Positions 1 to 11,172 of a DNA stretch of 64,000 nucleotides are shown here, one piece after another (position 1 is the stretch's first letter; the number at the start of each line of letters is the position of its first letter). This stretch comes from Euonymus europaeus. Its lineage: Eukaryota; Streptophyta; Magnoliopsida; Celastrales; Celastraceae. The translations under genes and the position numbers were made by a program. The notes under the pieces were generated by a model. It made no database searches. It saw nothing but the letters and a program-made list of their open reading frames with translations, and had not been told where the DNA came from. The stretch spans positions 19,099,001 through 19,163,000 of the forward strand of contig OY756966.1 in assembly GCA_963580455.1 (NCBI GenBank), in the 5' to 3' direction.

Positions 1-386
1 AATTAGTTTATTGACTGCATTCTTAATCCTTAGAATCAATTTCAGTCAAAATCGCCTTTGAGTTTGTTTGATAGGACACACTCCATGTTTGATAGAGAAG
101 TTATGGATAGCGATCCTCGGATCTAGCCCATGCATTTCTTTGTAAGTCCATGCAAATACATCTATGTATTCTTGCAAAAGCTAAAAATATTTTGTTTCTT
201 CTACTAGACTTAAAAGTGTGCTAACAAAGGTTGGCCTTGGATTAGCTTCAATTCCTAGATTGATCTACATGAGATCATCAACCGTAGCTTGCCCCCTTCT
301 TCAAATGTAGAAGGTTCCAATTTAGTTTCTTTATCAGAAGATGATTCGGAAACACATTCTTTTTCATCGATTCAACAGTGACATAG
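1..386 (-). pseudogene. Ty3/gypsy element A, pol segment just upstream of RT (fragment)
   Basis: Read on the minus strand, this stretch encodes a decayed but recognisable segment linking protease to reverse transcriptase in plant Ty3/gypsy polyproteins. It includes the motif DVFAWTYKEMHGLDP followed by an IAIHNFSIKHG-like stretch, which in the family immediately precedes the RT fingers. In-frame stops and a shift are present, so it is dead. It continues the minus-strand gag/protease seen at 18438-23327; the Athila element B (387-18437) splits the two halves. The rest of the RT lies left of the window edge. Assignment to one element rests on shared strand, correct domain order and the near-matching duplication flanking B. 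Confidence 0.75.
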
Positions 387-1531
387 TGGTGAGTGCAAAA
401 TGCACTCATGTGTTATGATGTTAAATACCCAATCTTTATGAGATTTCTAGCACAAAATACTGTCCAATTGTGTGATTTAATGATAAGTACAGTTGGATGT
501 TATTTATTTGGAAAAGTTGATTCTGGGTGAAATGTGAACCAGGCGCGACCTATGCGCGGTTGCGAGTTGCGGGTTTCCAGATTCGGGCCCAGCTGATATG
601 GCAGTAGGGTCAGCAGCTTTTAAGGTTAAAATAGAAAGCCCTAGCCAGGAAAGACCAAATCTGATTTTCCAGAATATAGAGGGCAGAGAGGAGGCATTCC
701 AAGCATTTCAATTCCTACATCTTTCCCATCGATTCAAACAATTGTCTTGAGTATTTTTATGGTTTTAGTATGATTTTGCGTAGCTAAGTACATTTTAGCT
801 AGGATTTGGTATTTTCTTCTACTGAAACTTTGTGCACAGATTGATTGTTGATTAGACTGGATTTAATTCATTCTTCTTTGAATTTATTTTTGATTTCCTA
901 TTGTTATGCATGTTTGGCCATCATCATAATATTTAAGAATTCTTAGTTGAACATATTCAGCAGACCATGAACCGGTGTTTGACGAAGTGACAAAAACTTG
1001 TTTTGCGATTCAGGTTTGGGAACATTGAACATAATTGATTGGGTGATAGATCATTTCCCTAGGTTATGCGATTGTCGATTTCCACATGCTAATGCTTATC
1101 TTAGGAAATTCTTATGAGAGACCAAACCAAGACTCCTTTGATAAGAAAAGACCTTGAGTTGGACCAAAGTCAGGGTCGTTGTTTAGGAAAATCTAATTGT
1201 TAGAGCTGGACCAAAGTCTCTCAATTGAAGTCGTTAAATTCTTAATTTGTTTAATTGCGGATTGATTTGTGTGCACAAGTGGAGGTAGTTGAACTAGCCA
1301 AATCCAAGCTAATTTTCATCCATTGTTGAATTAGTTATTTTATTTAAGCCAGTAAATTTTTCCACTATTAATTTAAGCATACGAATTACTTTACACTATT
1401 GTTTGTCTTTCAATTTGTTTTTACAACAGTCCTTGTGGATTCGATTCCTTTCACTGTTACCGACTTGCGATCGTACACTTGCGATTGGGTAAAATCAGTT
1501 GGTATTTATTCTGATAAAAAGGTATCGACCA
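387..1531 (+). repeat. 5' LTR of Athila-type element B
   Basis: Direct repeat partner of 17294-18437; the two align along their whole length (1145 and 1144 bp) with scattered substitutions. It begins TGGTGAG and ends ATCGACCA. The exact ends are independently supported by the inverted solo LTR C, whose perfect 5-bp duplication defines the same TGGT...ACCA termini. The primer binding site follows six bases downstream. Confidence 0.9.
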
Positions 1532-1537
1532 AGTTTT

Positions 1538-1555
1538 TGGCGCCGTTGTTGGGGG
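1538..1555 (+). promoter_or_regulatory. Primer binding site, tRNA-Asp type
   Basis: TGGCGCCGTTGTTGGGGG lies a few bases after the 5' LTR. It matches the complement of the plant tRNA-Asp 3' end at most positions, the primer site known for Athila elements. Two positions (TT where CC is expected) differ, probably through decay. Confidence 0.8.
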
Positions 1556-1837
1556 ACTGTTTAGTTTATTACTGATTGTTCACACAACAATAGTGTTTAT
1601 CTTAGTTGATTTAATTATTGTTCAATCAAATTTATATCATCTAATTTGTTTGTAGGTATCTACCTGTTCCTTGTAGTGCATAGGACAATGGATGGGAACA
1701 ACAGACAGTTAGTCGAGGGGAATGCCAAAGCTGCCGAAGCCAATGTCAGAATTCCTATGATGAATCGATATATTCCATAGAATATTGCTCAGCCTTCTTG
1801 CATTCACTACCAACCGACTGGGGCTACCAATATTAGT

Positions 1838-3098
1838 TTGTCACCACAGTTATTGAATTTTGTAGCTTACTATGAGGGGCGTTTTGACGAAGATCCTCAT
1901 CTTCACTTGAAGAATCTTACTGATCTTTGTCAAACCCAACATCTGACTGGAATCACTGCTGATAAATTGAAGTTGGTGCTCTTTCCCTTCACTCTAAGGG
2001 GCGGCGCAAAGATGTGGTATAATGCCATTGAAGCAGGATCTATTGGTACATGGGAACAGATGGCGACTAAATTTTTGAGGGAATTTTTCTAACTCATAGA
2101 ACCAAACAGCTTGTGCGTGAAATTCACAATTTTCAGCAAAGAGATGGAGATTTTTTCTATGAAGCATGGAAGGATTTTAAGAGTAAATTAGCTCGTTATC
2201 CAACCCACAATTTCAAAAGGATGATGTGGTTTTGCATTTTTACGAAGGGTTGAACGAGGCTAATAGAATAAAAGTTGATTATGCTTGCAATGGAGTTCTT
2301 ATGAGAAAGAGTAGCGAAGAAGCTATGGAGTTATTTGAAGAATTGAGTGAAGACTCTCAACAATTTTCTACAAGGGGTATAAGCTCAACAAAGCGACAAG
2401 GCATATATGAGGTGAGATTTGATGTCAAAGTTGAAGCAGAGATGTGCAATAGTAATTGAAAATTTGACAAGCTTGTTGAAGCTTTGATAGGGGTGACTAT
2501 AAAGGTTCCATCACAGGCTGAGACCCTTTGTGTTGTTTGCTCTAGGCAAGATCAACTAAAGCTTGTCAATTGATGTCAATGAATGATCAAGAGCAAGTCA
2601 ATTTCTTGGGAAATTACAACACATGGAATAAAGCTTATCCTCGGCACAATCACCCTAATCAAAACACAATGAATGAAGCAGTCCCAGCACCACAACCAGC
2701 AAAGAAGATTGATTTGGAGACTATCATGTTGCGATTCATGCAACAAACAACTCAGGCTATCCAAAAATTGGAAATCCAAGTGGGACAAATAGCGAAGGAG
2801 GTGAGCGAACGAAAGAAGGAAGAGCTACCTTCTCAACCTCTCAATAACTCAGCTGGGCATGACGAGTTGAAAGTCATAACCACCCTTCGAAGTGGCAAGA
2901 TTATTGACAATAAGGTGCTGTCGCCAACCCCTGAAGTAGGGTGCAAGTTGATCGCACATAGGGAGCAGAAGGGTCATAAATCTGGGCAGAAAGAAGTCAA
3001 AGATTGGGGAAGAGATCCTCCGCCTTTCCCACAAAGGTTAGTCAAAAGAGCAACTAATTCTCAGGTGAATGATATTTTTGGAAATTTGCGTAAGGTAG
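1838..3098 (+). pseudogene. Athila gag, broken (retrotransposon gag domain)
   Basis: The first reading frame (1838-2092) has the Athila/Tat gag core, including an FTLRGGAKMWYNA segment equivalent to the conserved LxGxAxxW of plant gag. The sequence continues in shifted frames at 2226-2459 and 2570-3115. The last part is polar, with a Q-rich stretch (MQQTTQAIQKLEIQVGQIA) as in Athila gag C-termini, and leads toward protease. At least two frameshifts and stops break it; an upstream start near 1688 also meets a stop at about 1780. From 3099 the frame runs into the inverted solo LTR C, so the last residues of the 2570-3115 reading belong to C. The protease half resumes at 14563. Confidence 0.82.
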
Positions 3099-4813
3099 TG
3101 GTCAACAATTTATAATCGCAATAAATCTCGATAGGTTTTACCCAATCGCAAGTGTTCGGACGCAAAGCAGTAACAGTGAAAGGGATCGAATCCACAAGGA
3201 CTATTGCATAAACCAATTAAAAAGCAAACAATAGTGAAAAATTAAACTAAATTACAAGTTCAACAATTAATGAGAATTAGCTCGGATTTGGCTTAATCAT
3301 CTACATCCACCTTGTACACATATATTATCAATTACACAAATTAAGAATTTAACTACGTCAATTGAAAGACTTTGGTCCAGCTCGATCAATTAGATTTCCC
3401 TAAGCAATAATCCTGAATTTGGTCCAGCTCAGGATCTTTTCTTATTAAAGATGTCTTGGTTTGGTCTCTCCTAAGAACATTCTAAGATAAGCATCAACAC
3501 GTGGAAATCGACAATAGAACAACCTAGGATATTAATTCACACCCAATCAGTTATGTTCATTATTCTCTAACCTAAATCGCAAAACAAGTTATTGTTACTT
3601 TGTCAAACACCGGGTCATGGTCAGCCGTATATGTTCAACTAACAGGTCTTAAATATTATGATGTTGATCAGGCATACATAACAATAGGAAATCACAATCA
3701 ATCCAGAGAACAATGAATTAAATCAGTCTAATCAAGAATCAAATTTATGCACAAAGGTTTTGGTAGAAGAAAGTACCAAATACTAACTAAAAAGTAATTA
3801 GTTACACATATCCATAATAAAAATCAAACAAATACTTAAAACCAATGTTCGAATCAATGTGGGAAAGAAGGAATCGCCACTCTTGGAATTGCCTCCTGTA
3901 ACGCCCCATCCCACGAAACCCTAAATCTCGGGCTTGTAGTCCAGAACACTACTTATATCACAGTATAAACACACCCCATAGTTAACACCGATCCATTTCA
4001 AGGAGCAATTCCAACCAATATATAGACATCTTAATCTAAACTAAAAGTCTCATCATATATATTTTAAACTAAACAGTGTCATCCAATTAATTTCATCTAA
4101 GTATACTATCGTGAATCCTTTTCTTTCGTCCTCATTCCTGAAACTACATTTATTATCATATATCAATGCTATTAACTATAAGTCCATAGTAAATATAAAA
4201 CTTAATTGATCCCTCTTCCGTGAAAATTAGCTTCCGTCACATGAGCATCTTCTTCATGGATCTACAGCGACACAATCAACTCCTAAGTCGGCATAATCAT
4301 CTATTACATCAATATCTGCATCACGGAACATAGTGAGCCGAGACCCAGCAAGTAATACTTATGCATGAATGCACGTGAACAATATCTTTATAAAACAGTC
4401 AACCATTTAATTTCTTTTCCAATACTTGGGCCCTTAACCTAGGTAAACTGCTACAGAGCAACCGGTCGGGATTTTCTTTAATTGGGTGTTCTACCAAAGA
4501 ACACTTTCGAGTCAAAATCAATTCTCTTTTCATTTCCATTTCCATTAAGCCTCAACCTCAACATTTCAGTACACCCTCCCTGTAGCAGTTGTACCCGGTT
4601 CGTAAAAACGTTTTTCCTTAATGCGTATGTCATGATATGCTATGCCTCATACAGTGCAACCATAAAACGTCACCTCTATACGTCATCACATGTCATCTCA
4701 CAGTTCACGAATACTCAAATCATCAAAAACTCGGTCTCATATAATCATCACAATCAGTACAAACATTATCATCCACAATCGAATAACATTACAATCAATA
4801 CAGATATCATACA

Positions 4814-6924
4814 TGTAACGCTCCGTCCCACGAAGCCCTAATTCACGAGCACGTAGACCAGAACGCCACTCCTAATATCCTGTTTGTCTCCACATTAAGC
4901 CAATTATTACACATACCGATAACTAATAAGAATTCATACCCAGATATAAATTTTATTAGACGTGAAATAGAAATGATTAACTAAACAACCTCAATTAATA
5001 ATATACTATTAATCATACCGAATAGCGTATAGTCTTACCATTTTCACAGCCCTACCGTCAAAATCAAAATACCTCTTACGACTAATGTTCTTCGATCTAA
5101 TTTTTCTAGTATTTGCTTATATAAGAATTGCTTAGTTTCTATCTTCCTTGCATAAAATAAATTACATAACCATTTATTGAAATGATCGATTTACTGCTTC
5201 CGTTACATGAGCATCCCCACTGTGGATCCGCGGCATCACCATCAACAGCCCAATCAACATACTCAGTAGAAACATCATATCCTGCATTATGGAACGTAGT
5301 GAGCCAAGGCCCAGCAAGTAATACTAATGCATGAATGCACGTGAACATTATCATTAGAAGACAGTCAGTCATTTAAAACCTTTTTCCAGTACTTGGGCCC
5401 TTAACCTAGGAAAAACTGCTACAGAGCAACTGGTCGGGATTTCCCTCTAAGGCTCTACCCTAGAGCACATTTCCGTCAACATCTGTATCCTTTGTTCCTT
5501 TTCCCTTTTATTTTTCCTTTTCATTTAACAGAACTTATAACTCTTATCTTTTCAGTACACCCTCCCTGTAGCAGTAAAATCTGGTTTGTAAAAACATTTG
5601 CTTTAATGTGAATGTCATGTATGCCATGAAATGTCATGCCTCATGCGTAGTAAACCATTTACAATACATTCATAATTCACAATTCCCATATATCCAAATC
5701 TTCACAATTTCGGTCTCATGAAAATATCACAATCAATACAACCATTATCATATCCAATCAAATCGACATTACAATCGATACAGATATTATCACACAAAAT
5801 TCACATATCAGAAGGTTCCGTAAAGCAGTTGAATATTACTTACCGTGATGCCATCCCGTAAATCTCGTTAATTTAATTACAAAGGTCGGTTCCTGAAACC
5901 CACACAATACCCAAAATCATATATTAATAATCTAATACTATTATTTCTAACCAATTTCTTTTATTAAATACCATTAATATTAATTAGTTAGGCGATTATT
6001 CAACCGGGTCAGCTTGACCCGGTTGTTACCTTTCTCCTCGCAAATTACCGGGTCCAACAGAGCCAGTTTCTACCAAAATCGGGCCACCACCGGCCAAAGG
6101 CACGGTGACGAGCATCGTCGGCATGGATTTGTAGGGAACGATGTGGGAAATGCGGCGCCGGTGTCGGTTACTTGAAACATGGCCGGACTTGCCGGAGTCG
6201 AGCTTCGAAGTAGACGGTGGCCGCAGGCTTCTCCTCCACGATTAGAGGCCGAGACCAGCTCATTTCCATCCAAAATTAATGTTTATGAACTCCCCTCGTT
6301 GAGCTCTTTCTTTCGATGTCTGCCTCGTCGACGGTCGTCGCCGGAATCACCTCCCGCCGTTTCCGTCACCTCAAGCTCTTCCCCTCCGTTCACCGCCTTC
6401 CCGTCCTCCATTATATCCGAAAGTGGCGTGGTTGAGTAGCTGCGGCCGTGCTCGTCTTTCCGGTGGTGTCAGATTCCCGATTCCTCGTCGTTGCCGAAAA
6501 ATCGTGTTCCGTCGCCGCCTCCACTGGTGTTGGTATCCTGGTTTTTAGGTTTTTAGCCTCGGGTTCCGTGAAATTCGAACAATATTTATATTTTTAATTC
6601 TTTAATTAATCTGTTACAGTTATGCCCTTGATCTTTCACTTTAATTACACTAAATATCTATACTTAATTGCCATCTTGCCATTATCCTATTTATTATTAT
6701 ATTTTCTTATTTAACTTCTAAAATTCATAACAACCTCATTTCAACCCCTCTTCGAACTATCTTTGCGCTTATGCATTTATTATCCCTGGTATGATTTATT
6801 TAAAACATTTTGACTCTATTTCGGTTTCCTTTAAATCCGTTCTAGTTTTGTCCATATTTCCTAAAGAAATATGTAAATCTAATTCCTTAGAATTTCCACT
6901 GAAATTTTTGGTCGGGATGTTACA
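4814..6924 (-). repeat. Inverted complete LTR at the left end of element E
   Basis: Starts TGTAACGCTCC and ends GGGATGTTACA. Read on the minus strand it aligns along its whole length with the 3' LTR at 11173-13299 (2111 versus 2127 bp). It contains a GC-rich block (about 6000-6540) in otherwise AT-rich LTR sequence. Short open frames there (6070-6273 minus, 6179-6439 plus) recur in the other LTR. I treat them as by-products of the GC-rich block, not proteins. Confidence 0.88.
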
Positions 6925-7614
6925 ATAAAGGAACAAAGGATACGGATGTTGACGGAAATGTGATCTATGGTAGAGCCTTAGAGGGAAATCCCGACCGGTT
7001 GCTTTATAGCAGTTTTTCCTAGGTTAAGGGTCCAAGTACTAAAAAAAGGTTTTAAATGACTGACTGTCTTCTAATGATAATGTTCACGTGCATTCATGCA
7101 TTAGTATTACTTGCTGGGCCTTGGCTCACTACGTTTCGTAATGCAGGATATGATGTTTCTACTCAGTATGTTGATTGGGCTGTTGATGGTGATGCCGCGG
7201 ATCCACAATGGCGATGCTCATGTAACAGAAGCAGTAAATCGATCATTTCAATAAATGGTTATGTAATTTATTTTATGCAAGGTAGATAGAAACTTAGCAA
7301 TTCTTATATAAACAAATACTACAAAAATTAGACCGAAGAACATTAGTCGTAAGAGGTATTTTGATTTTGACGGTAGGGTTGTGAAAATGGTAAGACTATA
7401 CGCTATTCGGTATGATTAATAGTATATTATTAATTCAGGTTTTTTAGTTAATCATTTCTATTTCACGTCTAATAAAATTTATATCTGGGTATTAATTGTT
7501 ATTAGTTATCGGTATGTGTAATAATTGGCTTAATGTGGAGACAAACGGGATATTGGGAGTGGCGTTCTGGTCTACGAGCTCGTGAATTAGGGCTTCGTGG
7601 GACGGGGCGTTACA
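6925..7614 (+). repeat. Truncated 5' LTR of element E (3' part only)
   Basis: Aligns with 12612-13299, the 3' third of the downstream LTR, and ends GGGGCGTTACA directly before the primer binding site. The first roughly 1.4 kb of the LTR is missing; instead the sequence abuts the U3 end of the inverted LTR. The 77-codon open stretch at 7056-7289 matches one at 5139-5372 (minus strand) at 73 of 77 residues, which shows how similar the copies still are. Confidence 0.87.
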
Positions 7615-7616
7615 GT

Positions 7617-7628
7617 TGGTATCAGAGG
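7617..7628 (+). promoter_or_regulatory. Primer binding site, initiator tRNA-Met type
   Basis: TGGTATCAGAGG follows the truncated 5' LTR by two bases and matches the complement of the initiator tRNA-Met 3' end at 11 of 12 positions. It fixes the direction of element E as plus and shows that 7614 is a real LTR end. Confidence 0.88.
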
Positions 7629-9328
7629 ACAACGGTCCTTTACACTAGATTAATCCATAAAAATAAATAAATATAAATGTATGAATGGTGAAAAGAGTTA
7701 CATGAGCATCAGGGATCGGCACGACCATCAACAAGTAAGTGTTTCATTATATATTAGATTGATTATTTGTTATTGTTATGTTATTGATCTAGATGTGCAC
7801 ACATGCGTGTAAATATGTATAGATCAATGTCTTATGAATAAATTGCCGATAGTACCTAATAGTGATATATATGATGCCACTGTAGACTCGATACTTAATT
7901 TGGAGTATAAGGCGATATAAAACGTTAAGGTTATAGTTTTGCTAGTGTTGATGGAAGTATTTCAGACGGTTTGAAGAGGACAGGTTTAGTAATTCTATAT
8001 ATGCTTGATATTGGGATATGTTGTGTTTAAGAGAAACAGAGTTAGGACCTGAATATAGGTAGTGGGATCACATAAACTACTTGATATGCATAGCTCCACA
8101 ACAGTACAAACTCTGCTGTTTGGATTGTAGACGGTTTGGATAATTTGAAGTTAAGATAGAATATAAGTGTACCATAGAGACAGGTTGTTCAATAAAAATT
8201 TGGAAGATGTAGTAAGTATATATATGTATATATATATTGTGATAAGTTTTAACTAAGTTGATAGTTGTAGTTAGTATCATTATAACCACTAGTGAATAGT
8301 AGAAGACGAACTAGAAACGCAATGTTATTGGTAAGATATATGGGAAAAATACTTCGAGAGGTGATATCTTAGTGTCGTTAACATGACTTCAAGGTTGATA
8401 CGAAGAGTTAAATTAAATGTCTCATGACAGCATTGATTATATAAGTTGCTAGATAAGGAGTGTTCTTAATTGGTTGTGAGGATACCTAAAGACTGGAATA
8501 AAGCAAAGACATGTTATTTAAGGGTTAAGGAACGTAACAGGAAGAAAAATAATGAAACCATGAAAGTAAACTTTTGAAAACTCATGGTAATTGAACCGTC
8601 AAAAGAAATTATTAAGACTAGAATATGGAGATTAATATCTACGTGGAGTATTTAAAGTGGAGGAATTTATCGCAAACGTGCAATAAAGAAAATATATCTA
8701 TAGTTCATACAAAGTAGTCATCGTTAGGTTGGACGGGCGACCAAAATCAAATGAGTTATGATAAAGATAAATTCACGCCGACCCATAATATTGAATATTA
8801 AATTTCTCTCAACATAGATAAATTAAATGACGCTATAAAGAAATTTAAGTTAAAAAGAGATATTAATGAAGGTACTTAATAGCACTAGAATATATTGATG
8901 CGCAAGTATAAAATGCCTAAATAGAGAAACCTTAACTATTTTGGGTACAATACATGAGTCAATGTTGTCGGTGGGGATATTTTAACATAAATGACAAGTT
9001 AGTGATTTGTAATATGAAATAATTAATTATTATACGAATCATTGAAAATATACTTGTACTTGAATACTTCTCGAAACAGGGATGAAAAAAAAAGGTATAA
9101 CGTTGTTAATATATATTTTTATTGTGTATGTAAATATACATGGGTGACATATTTAATTGAGTTAAATACTATGCTTGTTATTATCGATAAGTGAGGATGA
9201 ACAATATTAAGATGATGGAGCACTGTAGTAACGTATATGGGACAACGTCTCAATAGATAATATTTTAGCATAGTTGAAACGCAAGCGCCGCATTGTAGGT
9301 ATTAATTAATTAACCATTAGAGGAGTTC

Positions 9329-9379
<51 letters not shown>

Positions 9380-11159
9380 TAAAATTTAATTCAATAAACA
9401 TGTAAAATTTTTCAGGTATCATATATGTGTGCCTATAATATACCAGTTTATACATGAATATTGGAAATAATCACATAAGTAGCAGTTAGTATATACTCTA
9501 TAGTAGTAATATTGAAGTAACCATACTATATGTGGAATATTTAATCGACAGTACGATAGTGATACCAGACGAGTTAGGCACTGCATGATTGGTTGAGGAA
9601 GCAGTACAAATAAATATTGTAGATTTGATGAAGGTGATAGTAAGTGCAGGTTTATACAAGCAATGGTATATATGCAAGAATTAGGACTAACAAGATTGAA
9701 TAATATTTTATTTATCTGACTAGGAATAAGTTTTCGCTGTGTTAGTAAAGAAATTAAGTATTTAATATGGTTATCTGGGTATGGACATTAGCTTCACATT
9801 TCAAATAAAAGTAAAGTCATGATTGAGAGTATATTAACTGATGTTTAACTATGATATTTATTGTGAATATTGATCAATTGTTTTAGTTAAATAATTTTAC
9901 TCAGGGATTTATAATTAGGTTGAAGTTATGGAAGTAGCTTTGTATTAAACTAATATTCTCTATCTATGGTGGCTCAGCGGTAGGATGAGTAGATAATGTA
10001 ACTTGAGTCGAGCTTCGGTCTATAGGCCTAGTGGTTACAATAATTGGTTTACTGTACGTTATACCTCGTTGTTGTCATATTGTGGATTTAATTGTGTGTA
10101 TGTGCATGTAACTATGTGTAACTCGATGTTTTGTGAATAAATTTCTTGTACTATATGATAAGGGTACACACACACATATATGAATATAAAGTGATATTAA
10201 TTGGTTTGGGGAATGATTTAGGGCATGTGAGAAAATAGTAAGAAATGAAGAAGGAAGAATGTTAGTGTTGGAGTATATAAGTTAATATTTATGGTTTTAC
10301 TATAATTGATAGAGTTGAGAAATCTGTTCTATCTATGAATTGGAGGATATCGTTATGAATGGGTTGGTGGTTTACTAAAATAATGATCAAGCTTGTGATA
10401 ATAGTTAGAAGTTGGAATTTTGATGATTATCGATACAAGTAGAATGACATGGTATTTAAGGATAAACCAAATGATTTATTTTAGCAGTTTAAGTAAGAAA
10501 TGTGATCATGTTAGCATGGGAGTTATATTAATGATATATGATGGCATATAGTAATATGTAATACTGCGCGCATGAAAGATGTGACTGTTTATATTGGAGG
10601 AAATATGACATTTCATTGTATTGAATTTACTTTATGTTGGATTATCAATATTTTAGATAAGAGTGAGGTGTTGATTGAATTGTCATGAAATCAGAGATAG
10701 AGCTAGGAATTGATATTAAGAAATGAATTAAATACCCGAGAGGCATGACCATATTATATTTGACATGATAGGTAGTAACTGGATAAATAGAGTTGAATAA
10801 ATAAAGGTTTGGGAATTTTAAAAAAAATGATTGGATTCAACATCCCACGTTAGTATTAGGGCGATTTAAATTAACATGAGACAATAAGGTAGTGATAATT
10901 GAAATATTGGACTGATATATAGTAAATAGTTTTAGATTACTATGATATTGAATGATGATAGACTATAAAGTTGTATAACCTAGTAGTGTTAGACATTCTT
11001 GGTATTTACAGTGTTTCATACACTAGCTGGAAGAAAGTTAAACAACATTTGTGCTATCCATATTAAAGATATTTAAATTAATTGAAAGAATGAGAAATGG
11101 TTTACTCGAGGGTGATTTCATAGACGAATATCATCAAATTTTGAGGAAGAAATTTTTAT
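7629..11159 (+). other. Non-coding internal region of element E
   Basis: About 3.5 kb with no reading frame that resembles gag, protease, RT, RNase H or integrase. The sequence is AT-rich and poor in C on the plus strand, with stops in all frames. Two stretches (about 7770-7920 and 10060-10190) share a loose block around GTGAATAAATT and TGTGCATGTAA, hinting at an old internal duplication. A pure (TA)n microsatellite lies at about 9332-9377. The absence of coding remnants suggests a long-standing non-autonomous element. Confidence 0.75.
9332..9377. repeat. (TA)n microsatellite
   Basis: An uninterrupted alternating TA run of about 46 bp inside element E. Confidence 0.95.
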
Positions 11160-11172
11160 AAGGAGGGGAGAT
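11160..11172 (+). promoter_or_regulatory. Polypurine tract of element E
   Basis: AAGGAGGGGAGAT directly precedes TGTAACATCCC, the start of the 3' LTR. It is the plus-strand priming site expected at this position. Confidence 0.85.

Noticed and set aside
4482..4841. A 119-codon plus-strand gene.
   Set aside because: It spans the junction of solo LTR D and element E, so it cannot be an old gene. Composition is like LTR sequence.
5139..5372. A 77-codon frame (MTDCLLMIMF...) repeated at 7056-7289 as a conserved small protein.
   Set aside because: It lies in LTR copies; similarity reflects LTR identity, and the third copy at 12741 has a stop. No domain is visible.
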